The translations under genes were made by a program, and so were the position numbers. This document shows positions 16,154 to 27,353 of a stretch of 64,000 bases of DNA, one piece after another (the stretch's first letter is position 1; each line of letters starts with the position of its first letter). The notes beneath the pieces were generated by a model that saw only the letters and a list, made by a program, of their open reading frames with translations, did no database searches and was not told where the DNA came from. Location of the stretch: assembly GCF_021026195.1 (NCBI RefSeq), contig NZ_JAJNCT010000005.1, forward strand, positions 461,231 through 525,230, in the 5' to 3' direction. This DNA is from Comamonas koreensis. GTDB taxonomy: Bacteria > Pseudomonadota > Gammaproteobacteria > Burkholderiales > Burkholderiaceae_C.

Positions 16154-19100
16154 TCAAACCTGCCCCTCGCGCTTGCGGCGCCAGGCCAGCAGGCCCATGC
16201 CGCCCGACAGCAGCGCGAGTGCTGCATGGCCCAAAGTAGGCACGGGGGTGGCGGTAGCGCCAGGTGTGCCAGGTGTGCCGGGGTCATCGGCCAGCACGGC
16301 CACGCCACCCGGATCGCGGATAACGCCGTTGGCCTGCAGATCGTCGTCGCCGGTCTGGCCGTCGGTCAGGGTCAGGACCACCTTGTTGCCGCTGATGCTG
16401 GCATTCGGGTAGACATACCAGTGGTCCTGGTTGTTGTCGACGGTCTTGCCGTACTTGTAGTACTTGGCGTTGGCGGGCAAGGCCTGCGGGTAGGTCATTT
16501 CCACCGTGGCGCTCTGCCCTGCCTGGCCGCCGGTCAGCTGCAGGCTGACGACGCCAAACGGAAAGCTCACGCCGCTGGGCGCCGCTGCGGCAGGGCTCAC
16601 GGCCACCGCTTGCGCGGCATCGAAGGCCCAGAGACCGGTGCCGCCGCCGCGCACGGTGGCTTGCAGCTCGCCTTGCTTGCCGACAGGCGCCAAGGATGCG
16701 CTGGCGGGCTTGGCTTCAAAGTCAAAGCGTAGCTGGCATTGCGCGGAGATCGTGCCGGTGGTGTAGGCCGTTTTATCGGCATTCCACTGGCCTGCAGGGC
16801 AGCTGCTGTCTGCCCCCAGGCCCACCAGCTGGTAGCCGGGTTGGGGCACGACCGCGCAGGTGCTGGTCTGGCCGGGCACCGCGCTGCTGCAGCTCACATT
16901 ACCGGCTGCCGGTGCATTGGGGGTGCCTACCACGCCATCGCTGCCGTCGCCAACCACCAGGGTCACCGGTTGGCCCATGATCACGTAGCTGTAGGTGGCA
17001 TCCATCTGGTGGCGGTAGCCGGGCATGACGATGGCCGTGCCTGCGCTGCTGAAGCTGAGGCCTCCTTTGCCATCAGGCACTGCCGTAGCGGTGCCACCCA
17101 GGTACACCAGGTCCGTGGCAACGGCATCGTTCTGCGCCCGCAGTTGGGTGGTCAGGGTCACACCCAGGCTCAGCGGTTCGTTCAAGGCCAGCGCCGCCGC
17201 TTGTGGCTTGGCCGCAATCTCTACAGGGAAGTTGCTGGCCAGGTAGGCATCGTTGGTGGTGATGCCATGGGTTCCCCAGCTGTAGTACTTGTAGAAGGTG
17301 GCCGGGTCGTTCACCGTCCAGGGCCAGAAGGTCACGCCACGGTGCTTGGCCGCTTCCATCGTGCTTTGGCGAATGGCGCCGTAGCTGGGATTGAAGGTGG
17401 AGGAGTTGGCCTGTGTGGCCTCCAGCACATTGCGCACGCTGGCGGGCACATCGGCGCTGTCGGCAATGCTGTTGAGGAAGCCGCCCGTCAGCTCGGGCAT
17501 CTGCTCGCCGCTGCGCTTGAGCTGGTCGGCAATGAAGGAGATGGCGACCGACTGGTCCGCCACGCCCTCTTCGGCCATTTCCTTCTTGAGCTGGGCAATG
17601 ATGCGCGGGTTGCTGCTCTTGAGCTCGATCACATGGGTGATGGGGTCGTTCTTGAACGCCTGGAAGTACTCACGCATCGTGGGCACCTGGTAGCCCTTAG
17701 GCTTGGTGGCCAAGGCCTTGACCTGGGCCAGGGTCATGCTCTCGATGGTGCCGGTGCCATTCGTGGTGCGGTTGACGGTGTCGTCATGCATGATCACCAG
17801 GTGGTCGTCGGTGGTGATGTAGATGTCGTTCTCCACGGCATCGGCCCCCACCGCTACTGCCGCCTTGGCGCTCTCCAGCGTGTTCTCGTCCTCGCGGCTG
17901 GGCATGCCCCGGTGGCCGATCACCAGCGGCTTGCGCAGCAAGGTGTTGGCGGGCAGCTTGCGCAGCACCTCGGCATAGGCCGCGCTGTTGGCAGAGACGA
18001 CGCCGTTGACACCGCTGACCAGCACCTTCGCCGCTTGCTCAGGGGTTGCAGCCTCGGCATTGGTCCACACCGTGATCAGCAGGCGCTGCAGATGGGCCAC
18101 GAACGCGCGGTCGGTCAGGCGCTCGGGCAGGATGGCGATCTTGGCGCCTGCCCGGTTGGTATCGCCCACAATGGTCAGCAGATCGGCCTTGGACGTGGTC
18201 AGGTTGCGCTCGCTGAAATCCACCGCAGTGCGCAGCTTGGGCAACGCGGCACGGGCTTGCTTGAGCAGCGCCACATCGCTGGACAACAAGGTCAGGTCGG
18301 CCAGATTGTGCACCTGGTCGGAGAAGGTCACCAACGCGTTTAAGGTGGCCTCGTCCTGGATGCGCAGCAGCGGGATGGTATTGCGCTTGGGCTGGGCAAA
18401 GTAGGCGGCGAGCGTGCCCACGTCGGTGCCGCTGGCATCGCGCAGATGCAGGCTGCTGTCCAGCGTCCACAGTGCATTGCTGGCGCCGCTGCCGTCCAGC
18501 GATTGCAGGCCTTCTGCGGCCTGCACCAGCGTAGGCGCCATTGCAGCAGGGCTGCCAGCGTCCTGCACCACCACGGGCATGTCCAACTCGGGCAGCGGCG
18601 TGATCTGCTCGGTCACCTTGATGCTCTTGACGCGCATGATCAGGCCTGCGGTCTGCATGCCGATCCCGCCCTTGGCCAGGTCTGCGCTCAGCAGGGCATC
18701 GTGCAACAGCACGCCATCGAGGTATTGGCGCACGCGCTTGCCATGCACCACCACGCTGGCGACGTAGGTCTTGTTGGCACTGATGGCTTCGGTATAGGGC
18801 TTGGTGCCCTGCACCGACCAGCCACCGCCACTGCGGTAGGCAAACTCCGTGCCGTTGTTGGCAGTGGCGGTCTGGCGGATCGCGAACTGGTAGTAGGGCT
18901 CATGCGCCGGCGTGGCGCTGGACGGCGACGTGCGGTACATCACGCTGCCCCAACGGGCCGAGTTGTTCGGCTGCTCGAAGCTGAACGCCATGTCCACACG
19001 GTAGTTGGAGAGGTTCTCGAACTCCGCAGGCAGAAGCACGGCCGTCATCGCAGTGCTGTCGGCCTTGCCATTGATCAGCAGATTGCCGGTGCTGGCCTCG

Positions 19101-19336
19101 ATGGAGGCCGTGCCCTTGTTCCATGCAGCGGTGCGCCAGCCCGCAGGCAGGGTGGTCGCAGTCGTGTCGTTGAAGACATGCTCGACGTAGACCTGGCCCT
19201 GGGGATCGGCAGCAGCCAGCTTGGCTTCCAGCGCCTGGCGTGCGGGGGTATGGGTGGCCTGGTCGGCCGCCAAGGTGGTGTGTGTCGTGAGGATCAGCAA
19301 AGAGGCCATGGCGGCCACAAGGGGTAAGCGTCGCAT
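16154..19336 (-). CDS. Secreted multidomain glycerophosphodiester phosphodiesterase with IPTL-CTERM tail
   Basis: A 1060-residue exported protein. A signal peptide ends near residue 24 (TTLAAD). Residues about 35-230 resemble a concanavalin/laminin-G-like fold (YRVDMAFSFEQPNNSARWGS). A GDPD catalytic barrel spans about 465-700, with GHRGMPSREDENTLE, the acidic AVENDIYIT and the catalytic histidine in VIMHDDTVNRTT. After a beta-rich region with four cysteines comes a choice-of-anchor U module (about 898-1008; TGDDDLQANGVIRDPGG). The last 30 residues are an IPTL-CTERM signal: VPTLGHAAL, a hydrophobic helix and WRRKR. GDPD enzymes split glycerophosphodiesters to glycerol 3-phosphate and an alcohol. 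The tail suggests sorting to the cell surface. The ATG at 19336 begins the signal peptide. Confidence 0.88.
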   Translation of the reverse strand: MRRLPLVAAMASLLILTTHTTLAADQATHTPARQALEAKLAAADPQGQVYVEHVFNDTTATTLPAGWRTAAWNKGTASIEASTGNLLINGKADSTAMTAVLLPAEFENLSNYRVDMAFSFEQPNNSARWGSVMYRTSPSSATPAHEPYYQFAIRQTATANNGTEFAYRSGGGWSVQGTKPYTEAISANKTYVASVVVHGKRVRQYLDGVLLHDALLSADLAKGGIGMQTAGLIMRVKSIKVTEQITPLPELDMPVVVQDAGSPAAMAPTLVQAAEGLQSLDGSGASNALWTLDSSLHLRDASGTDVGTLAAYFAQPKRNTIPLLRIQDEATLNALVTFSDQVHNLADLTLLSSDVALLKQARAALPKLRTAVDFSERNLTTSKADLLTIVGDTNRAGAKIAILPERLTDRAFVAHLQRLLITVWTNAEAATPEQAAKVLVSGVNGVVSANSAAYAEVLRKLPANTLLRKPLVIGHRGMPSREDENTLESAKAAVAVGADAVENDIYITTDDHLVIMHDDTVNRTTNGTGTIESMTLAQVKALATKPKGYQVPTMREYFQAFKNDPITHVIELKSSNPRIIAQLKKEMAEEGVADQSVAISFIADQLKRSGEQMPELTGGFLNSIADSADVPASVRNVLEATQANSSTFNPSYGAIRQSTMEAAKHRGVTFWPWTVNDPATFYKYYSWGTHGITTNDAYLASNFPVEIAAKPQAAALALNEPLSLGVTLTTQLRAQNDAVATDLVYLGGTATAVPDGKGGLSFSSAGTAIVMPGYRHQMDATYSYVIMGQPVTLVVGDGSDGVVGTPNAPAAGNVSCSSAVPGQTSTCAVVPQPGYQLVGLGADSSCPAGQWNADKTAYTTGTISAQCQLRFDFEAKPASASLAPVGKQGELQATVRGGGTGLWAFDAAQAVAVSPAAAAPSGVSFPFGVVSLQLTGGQAGQSATVEMTYPQALPANAKYYKYGKTVDNNQDHWYVYPNASISGNKVVLTLTDGQTGDDDLQANGVIRDPGGVAVLADDPGTPGTPGATATPVPTLGHAALALLSGGMGLLAWRRKREGQV

Positions 19337-19625
19337 AGGGTTCCCAAAAGAAAGGCGGAAGTGTTGCAACTGCAGGTGACAGCCTGATGAAAAAACGTGA
19401 CTTCCCCTCTGCATCTGAGCGTGTCTCCTGGGCCAAAATCTCTGTTTGTTATTTGGAATTTGTTTTTATTTATCTATTTATTAAATGCTTTTCGGCGCCA
19501 CAGGCTCGGTAACGTGGGTGACAAACGCCGTGTGCTTGGGCGGTTTGCCCGCTGTCGCCCGGCAGCATCTGCTTTTAGCATGGGTCTTGCTGAACCCAGG
19601 CAAGCCACATAACAAAGGAGTCAAC
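19337..19625. other. Divergent promoter region between GDPD and binding-protein genes
   Basis: No convincing gene. A markedly AT-rich block at 19442-19490 (runs of TTTATTTATCTATTTATTAA type) stands out against the GC-rich surroundings and is the likely promoter core for one or both divergent genes. A small GGGC/GCCC hairpin is near 19538-19552. Confidence 0.45.
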
Positions 19626-20846
19626 ATGCCCCAGCCCTTTTCCCAGCGCCGCCGCGCCCATGCACTCAGCGCCTGCGCGCTGGCCTGTAGCACCATTGCC
19701 GGCATTGCCCATGCACAGGCACCCGCCCCCGTGCGCCTGGGTTTTCTGACCGATATGTCCAGCCAGTATTCGGACGGCGATGGCAAGGGCGGCGTGACCG
19801 CCATCCAGATGGCCATCGAGGACTTTGGCGGCAAGCTGCTGGGCCGGCCGATCGAGCTGCTGTCGGCCGACCACCAGAACAAGGCCGATATCGCCTCGAC
19901 CAAGTCGCGCGAATGGGTCGACACCCAGGATGTGCAGCTGCTGATTGCCGGCACCAACACCGCGACAGCGCTGGCCATGGGCCAGGTGGCCAATGAGAAA
20001 AAACGCGTGCTGCTGATCAACGGCGCCTACTCCTCGAACCTGACGGGCAGCCAGTGCTCGCCGTACTGGGTGCACTACAACAGCGACACCACGGCCATTG
20101 CGCGCGGCGCGGGCCGGGCGGTGTCCGAGCAAGGCGCCAAGACCTGGGCGCTGCTGGTGGCCGATTACACCTTTGGCCACACCTTGGAGGCCGATGTGAC
20201 CCAGGTGGTGCAGGCCCAGGGCGGCCAGATCGTCAAATCGGTGCGTGCGCCTTTCCACGCGAATGATTTTTCGTCCTACCTGGTGCAGGTGCAGGCCAGC
20301 AAGGCCGAGATCCTGGGCCTGGCCAACGCCGGTGGTGACTTCATGAACTCGCTCAAGGCCGCGCGGGAGTTTGGCGTCACGCCCAAGATGAAGCCGGTCG
20401 CGCTGATGGTGTTCGCCAACGAGGTCGAGAGCCTGGGCCTCAAGCTCGCCGGTGGCCTGATGTTCACCGACAGCTGGTACTGGGACCGCTCGCCCGAAGC
20501 CCGTGCCTGGACCGACCGCTACTACGCCCGCACCAAGAAGATGCCCACCTCGCTGCAGGCCTCCGACTACTCCTCGGCCATGAGCTACTTCAAGGCCGTG
20601 GAAAAGGCGCAGAGCCTGGATGCCGACAAGGTGATGCAGACCCTCAAGTCGATGCCGCTGAACGACATGTTCGGCAAGGGCAAGATCGAGCCCAACGGCC
20701 GCTATGTTCACGACATGTACCTGCTGCAGGTCAAAACGCCCGAAGAGTCCAAGGGCAAGCATGATGCGTTCAAGCTGATCAAGGCCTTGCCGGGCGATAC
20801 GCTGTTTGCCAGCAAGCAAGAGGCCCAGTGCCCGATCTGGAAGTGA
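19626..20846 (+). CDS. ABC transporter substrate-binding protein, branched-chain amino-acid type (paralogue 1)
   Basis: A 406-residue periplasmic type I binding protein. The signal peptide (about residues 1-31, ending IAHAQA) precedes VRLGFLTDMSSQYSDGDGKG. The segments DHQNKADIAS, NEKKRVLLINGAYSS, DYTFGHTLEADV and LGLANAGGDFMNSLKAAREFG are shared with two other genes in this window. An AAAGGAG site lies 6 bases before the ATG. No permease genes adjoin it, so it may feed the liv-type permease encoded at 26.4-31.1 kb or one elsewhere. The ligand is unknown; proteins of this group bind amino acids, amides or aromatic acids. Confidence 0.9.
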   Translation: MPQPFSQRRRAHALSACALACSTIAGIAHAQAPAPVRLGFLTDMSSQYSDGDGKGGVTAIQMAIEDFGGKLLGRPIELLSADHQNKADIASTKSREWVDTQDVQLLIAGTNTATALAMGQVANEKKRVLLINGAYSSNLTGSQCSPYWVHYNSDTTAIARGAGRAVSEQGAKTWALLVADYTFGHTLEADVTQVVQAQGGQIVKSVRAPFHANDFSSYLVQVQASKAEILGLANAGGDFMNSLKAAREFGVTPKMKPVALMVFANEVESLGLKLAGGLMFTDSWYWDRSPEARAWTDRYYARTKKMPTSLQASDYSSAMSYFKAVEKAQSLDADKVMQTLKSMPLNDMFGKGKIEPNGRYVHDMYLLQVKTPEESKGKHDAFKLIKALPGDTLFASKQEAQCPIWK

Positions 20847-21009
20847 GCCTCTGAACCGGGGAGGCAGCCCGCAGCCGGGCTGCGCCAATCCTTGGCAAGG
20901 TCTGAGGGATAAGGGTTAGCCCTATATTGCAGGGCTGTCTCGCCTTTGCCAGGGCCTGGGGCGCATGCACTGCACCCAAGCTGGCAGGACTCTTGCTTGC
21001 CCTTTCCCC

Positions 21010-21693
21010 ATGACCCGATACCGCCTCTCCGCCAGCGCAGGCTTTGCGCGCGTGACCCAACTGACCTCCGACAAATTCCGCTGGGCGCTCAAGACCGGCT
21101 CCTCCGGCCATTCCTGGTTGGAGGATGGCATAGCGATGGCCGTCGGTATTTTGTTGATCTCCACTGCGCTGGTGCTGTACAAAAGCGCGGGGCTGCTGAC
21201 CGGCGGCATTGCCGGCATTGCGCTGCTGGGGCACTACGCCACCGGCAGCGATCTGGGCCTGCTGTTCTTCTGCCTGAACCTGCCCTTCTACTGGCTGGCA
21301 GCCAAGCGCATGGGCAGCGCCTTTGTGGTCAAAACCTTTATCGCGGTGGTCGCCACGTCCTGGCTCACCGAGCTGCTGCCCGCGCTGCTGTCCATCTCCT
21401 ATGTGTCCCAGCCGCTGGCCGGCATCTTGGGCGGGGTGCTGCTGGGCACGGGCTTTTTGATTCTGTTCCGCCACCGGGTCAGCCTGGGCGGCTTCGGCAT
21501 TCTGGCGCTCTACCTGCAGGAGCGCCGTGGCTGGTCGGCCGGCAAGGTGCAGATGGGGCTGGACTGCATCATCGTGGCCTTTGCGCTGTGGCTGGTGCCG
21601 GCCGTGTCGGTCGCCTGGTCGATTGCCGGGGCGGTGATCCTGAACCTGATCGTGGCGATGAACCACCGCAAGGACCGCTATATCGCGGTCTGA
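21010..21693 (+). CDS. YitT-family membrane protein
   Basis: A 227-residue polytopic membrane protein with about five or six hydrophobic segments. The family features are LEDGIAMAVGILLISTALVLYKSAGLLTGGIAGIALL in parts (GILLISTALVLYKSAG and TGGIAGIALL) and GGVLLGTGFLILFRHRVSLGGFGILALY. The C-terminal soluble DUF2179 domain of longer YitT proteins is absent, so this is the short form. Function of the family is not established. The ATG at 21010 was chosen; an ATG at 20965 would add 15 residues without similarity. Confidence 0.85.
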   Translation: MTRYRLSASAGFARVTQLTSDKFRWALKTGSSGHSWLEDGIAMAVGILLISTALVLYKSAGLLTGGIAGIALLGHYATGSDLGLLFFCLNLPFYWLAAKRMGSAFVVKTFIAVVATSWLTELLPALLSISYVSQPLAGILGGVLLGTGFLILFRHRVSLGGFGILALYLQERRGWSAGKVQMGLDCIIVAFALWLVPAVSVAWSIAGAVILNLIVAMNHRKDRYIAV

Positions 21694-21712
21694 TGCCCCC
21701 GGCTAATGGCCG

Positions 21713-22378
21713 TTAGTCAAACCCGCGCATCTGCGCCCAGTCGCCAAAGGGGGCACGGTCGGCACGCAGGCTGTTGATGGGCGCGGTGAGGTCTTCATAG
21801 CCCAGCGCGATGCCGTAGGCCACCTTGTACGGCTCTGGCGCCTTGAGCACCCGCTCCACCGTATCACCATAGCGGCGCCAGTAGCCCTGGGCACAGGTGG
21901 CCAGGCCGCGCTCGGTGGCCAGCAGCATGAGGGACTGCAGATAAATGCCCAGGTCCACCCATTGCGCATAACCCATGCGCTCATCGGCAAACACCAGCAG
22001 GCCCACCGGGGCGCCAAAGAAGCGGCCGTTCTTGGCCAGCTGCTCCAGGCGCGCGGCCTTGTCCTCGCGCGGAATGTCGATGGTCTTGTACAGGTCCTCG
22101 CCGTTCTTGAAGCGGCGCGTGCGATACGGCTCCCAGAGATTGGGCGGGTAGGTGTAGTTGTTGCCGCCTTCGGGCAGCGGCTGCGCATCCGCGATTGCGT
22201 CAGTCAGCTCATGCAAGGCATGGCCCGCCAGCGCCACCACCCGCCAGGGCTGCAGGTTGCCGCCCGATGCTGCCTGTGCCGCGTCGGCAATCAGGCTGTG
22301 CACCTCCTGGGCAGAGGGGGCTTTGGGCAAAAAGGCGCGCACGGAGCGGCGCTCTTTCATGGCTTGCGTGACGTTCAT
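21713..22378 (-). CDS. Nitroreductase-family FMN oxidoreductase
   Basis: A 221-residue flavoprotein. The N-terminal FMN-binding ERRSVRAFLP, the SGGNLQPWRVV motif (about residues 38-48) and DLGIYLQSLMLLATERGLATC are diagnostic for the nitroreductase/NfnB-like family. GYAQWVDLG supports the SagB/nitrobenzoate reductase type. It would reduce nitro groups, quinones or similar compounds with NAD(P)H in the cytosol. It is convergent with the YitT gene. The start at 22378 begins the conserved helix. Confidence 0.9.
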   Translation of the reverse strand: MNVTQAMKERRSVRAFLPKAPSAQEVHSLIADAAQAASGGNLQPWRVVALAGHALHELTDAIADAQPLPEGGNNYTYPPNLWEPYRTRRFKNGEDLYKTIDIPREDKAARLEQLAKNGRFFGAPVGLLVFADERMGYAQWVDLGIYLQSLMLLATERGLATCAQGYWRRYGDTVERVLKAPEPYKVAYGIALGYEDLTAPINSLRADRAPFGDWAQMRGFD

Positions 22379-22472
22379 GGCAAAGGGCTTTCTGGCGTTG
22401 AAAGGGGCTGGCACAGTGCAGCCCGCAGTTTAGTGCAGCGCAGCAAATGCAGCTGACACCGAGGCGCCAATA

Positions 22473-22492
22473 CGGCCACCGGGGGGTGGCCG
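22473..22492. terminator. Perfect hairpin after thiC, possible terminator
   Basis: 8-bp arms CGGCCACC and GGTGGCCG with a four-base G/C loop lie 28 bp beyond the thiC stop. No T tract follows on either strand, so it may be a transcript-end stabiliser rather than an intrinsic terminator. Confidence 0.4.
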
Positions 22493-22519
22493 CATGGATG
22501 TTTAGAGCCCTCGCAACCC

Positions 22520-24872
<2,353 letters not shown>

Positions 24873-25046
24873 AGCAGTATAGCCGGTTCGTGCCGCGCCT
24901 GCAGACGCGTTTTTGCCGCGCTCTGGTGCTTACCCCAGTAGGCGCACGCGAAGCAGCCTGCAACCATCGGGGCGCAGCCGCCCACCGGTGCGCCGCACCT
25001 GGCCGTCACGCTGTACGCCTGTCCATTTGAACGAGGAGACCTCCCG

Positions 25047-26285
25047 ATGCAAGTTCCTGCAATGCCCTCTTTGCGTTCTGCGCTGCCACACCGGCGACGA
25101 GCGGTTGCGGCCGCTGCCGCCGGCTGCGTGCTGGTCCTGTTTGCCCAGGGCGCGCTGGCGCAAGACAAGGTCCGGATCGGCTTCATCACCGACATGTCCA
25201 GCGTCTACGCCGATGTCGATGGCAAGGGCGGGGCGCTGGCCTTGCAGATGGCGATTGACGACTTTGGCGGCAAGCTGCTGGGCAAGCCGGTGGAGCTGAT
25301 GGTGGCCGACCACCAGAACAAGGCCGACCTGGCCGCATCGAAGGCCCGCGAATGGTTTGACCAGCGCGATATGCAGATGCTGGTGGGCGGCACCACCTCC
25401 AGCACCGGCCTGGCAATGGCCAAGGTGGCCGAGGAGAAAAAGCGCCTCATCATCGTGAACGGCTCGGGCACATCGGCCCTGACCAATGACCAGTGCAGCC
25501 CCTACACCGTGCATTACGCCTATGACACCGTGGCCCTGGCCAAGGGCACCGGCGGCGCGATCGTGGGCCTGGGCGACAAGGACTGGTTCTTTCTGACCGC
25601 CGACTACGCCTTTGGCCATGCGCTGGAGGCCGATACCACCAAGGTCATCAAGGCCGCCGGCGGCCGCGTGGTGGGCGCCGTGCGGCACCCGATCAATGCC
25701 TCGGATTTCTCGTCCTTCCTGCTGCAGGCGCAGAACTCCAAGGCCCAGATTCTGGCCATGGCCAACGCGGGCGGCGACACGATCAACACCATCAAGGCTG
25801 CCCGCGAGTTTGGCGTCACCAAGACCATGAAGCTGGCTGGCCTGCTGCTGTTCAGCTCGGACATCCACAGCCTGGGGCTCAAGCAGACTGAAGGCCTGAT
25901 GTTCACCGACAGCTGGCATTGGGATCTGAACCCCGAGAGCCGCAAGTTCTCGGACCGCTTCTTCGAAAAGTTCAAGAAGATGCCGACCTCGCTGCAGGCG
26001 GCCGATTACTCGGCGATGATGACTTACCTGAAGACAGCGGACCGCATCAAGTCGACCGATTCGGACAAGGTGGTGGCTGCGCTGAAGGCCGAGCCCCTGT
26101 CTGACTTCTACGCCAAGGGCGTTGTCCGCCCCGATGGCCGCTATGCGCATGAGATGTACCTGATGCAGGTGAAGACCCCGGCCGAATCCAAAGGCGCCTG
26201 GGATTATTTCAAGGTGCTCAAGACGCTCAGCCCCGACGAGGTCTGGACCACCAAGGCCGAAAGCACCTGCAAGCTCTGGAAGTAA
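25047..26285 (+). CDS. ABC transporter substrate-binding protein, branched-chain amino-acid type (paralogue 2)
   Basis: A 412-residue periplasmic binding protein. A long signal peptide ends near residue 33 (GALAQ). The mature part opens with KVRIGFITDMSSVYADVDGKGG and is very close to the binding protein inside the liv operon (both have NDQCSPYTVHYAYDTVALAKGT or near copies, and end in a CxLWK motif). A GAGGAG site precedes the ATG. It stands alone on the plus strand, just beyond the end of livM, and is divergent from the thiC leader. It probably supplies the neighbouring permease with another ligand (inference). Confidence 0.9.
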   Translation: MQVPAMPSLRSALPHRRRAVAAAAAGCVLVLFAQGALAQDKVRIGFITDMSSVYADVDGKGGALALQMAIDDFGGKLLGKPVELMVADHQNKADLAASKAREWFDQRDMQMLVGGTTSSTGLAMAKVAEEKKRLIIVNGSGTSALTNDQCSPYTVHYAYDTVALAKGTGGAIVGLGDKDWFFLTADYAFGHALEADTTKVIKAAGGRVVGAVRHPINASDFSSFLLQAQNSKAQILAMANAGGDTINTIKAAREFGVTKTMKLAGLLLFSSDIHSLGLKQTEGLMFTDSWHWDLNPESRKFSDRFFEKFKKMPTSLQAADYSAMMTYLKTADRIKSTDSDKVVAALKAEPLSDFYAKGVVRPDGRYAHEMYLMQVKTPAESKGAWDYFKVLKTLSPDEVWTTKAESTCKLWK

Positions 26286-26309
26286 ATCTTCCCGCCTCTG
26301 CCCAAAAAC

Positions 26310-26334
26310 AAAGGCCTGCGCAATGCAGGCCTTT
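26310..26334. terminator. Bidirectional terminator between binding protein and livM
   Basis: Perfect 10-bp arms AAAGGCCTGC and GCAGGCCTTT with a five-base loop lie in the 75-bp gap between convergent genes. T-rich ends exist on both strands because the arm itself ends in AAA/TTT, so it can serve both transcripts. Confidence 0.75.
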
Positions 26335-26360
26335 GACTTGGGCGGGTCTGCGACCCTCCG

Positions 26361-27344
26361 CTATTTCTTCTTGCGGTCGATGAAGGCGATCAACTCGCCC
26401 ATGATGCCGCGGCGGAATGCCAGCACACAGATCACAAAAATCAGGCCGGTCACGATCGTCACCGACTCACCCAAGGTGTTGAACCATTCGACGCCCGTCA
26501 AGCGCGACAGCCAGGTGCCGATATCGCCGATCTTGTTCTCCAGCGCGACGATGACAGCCGAGCCGACGATCGGGCCGGACAGCAGGCCCAGGCCACCTAC
26601 CAAGGTCATTAGAATGACCTGGCCGGATGCCGTCCAGTGCACATCCGTCAACGTGGCAAAGCCCAGCACCACCGTCTTGAGCGAGCCCGCCAGGCCCGCC
26701 AGCGCGGCCGAGATGACAAAGGCCAGCAGCTTGAAGCGGTTGACGTCGTAGCCCAGCGAGATGGCACGTGGCTCGTTTTCTTTCAGGGCCTTGAGCACCT
26801 GGCCGAAAGGCGAATGCACCGTGCGCATGATCAGCAGGAAGGCCAGCACCACGATGACCAGCGCCACGTAGTACATGGTCCAGTCGCTCTCCAGGCTCAG
26901 CAGGCCAAACAGCTTGCCGCGCGGTACCGCCTGCAGGCCGTCCTCACCACCAGTGAACGGCATTTGCAGGCAGGCGAAGAACAGCATCTGCGCGAGCGCC
27001 AACGTGATCATCGAGAAATAAATCCCCTGGCGGCGAATGGCCAGCCAGCCGAACACCACACCCAGCAAGGCGCCGAACACCACACCGAACAAAATGCCCA
27101 GCTCCGGCGTCAGGTGCCAGACCTTGATGGCATGGCCGGTGACATAGGCCGCGCCACCAAAGAAGGCGGCATGGCCAAAGGACAGCAGACCGGTGTAGCC
27201 CAGCAGCAGATTGAAGGCGCAGGCGAACAGTGCAAAGCACATCAGCTTCATCACGAACACCGGGTAGGCCCCCATGAACGGCGCAGCAATCAGGCCGAGC
27301 AGCAGCAAGCCGTATCCCAGTTTGGCAAACTTCTTGGAATTCAT
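26361..27344 (-). CDS. livM: Branched-chain amino-acid ABC transporter permease LivM
   Basis: A 327-residue inner-membrane permease with about ten hydrophobic segments. LLLGYTGLLSFGHAAFFGGAAYVTG (shown by LLSFGHAAFFG) near residue 50 and GLAGSLKTVVLGFATL are LivM landmarks. The cytosolic coupling region is around ALKENEPRAISLGYDVNRFK. It pairs with LivH and the LivG/LivF ATPases. It is the last gene of the operon and ends at a bidirectional terminator. It starts 9 bp after the livH stop. Confidence 0.93.
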   Translation of the reverse strand: MNSKKFAKLGYGLLLLGLIAAPFMGAYPVFVMKLMCFALFACAFNLLLGYTGLLSFGHAAFFGGAAYVTGHAIKVWHLTPELGILFGVVFGALLGVVFGWLAIRRQGIYFSMITLALAQMLFFACLQMPFTGGEDGLQAVPRGKLFGLLSLESDWTMYYVALVIVVLAFLLIMRTVHSPFGQVLKALKENEPRAISLGYDVNRFKLLAFVISAALAGLAGSLKTVVLGFATLTDVHWTASGQVILMTLVGGLGLLSGPIVGSAVIVALENKIGDIGTWLSRLTGVEWFNTLGESVTIVTGLIFVICVLAFRRGIMGELIAFIDRKKK

Positions 27345-27353
27345 CCCCTCACC

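Noticed and set aside
16739-18343. Plus-strand frame of about 530 codons inside the GDPD gene
   Set aside because: Gly/His/Ala-rich antisense shadow of the catalytic region; no start signal or domain.
20864-20883. 8-bp hairpin after the first binding-protein gene as a terminator
   Set aside because: The stem (GCAGCCCG/CGGGCTGC) is good, but no T tract follows, so it is not listed as a terminator.
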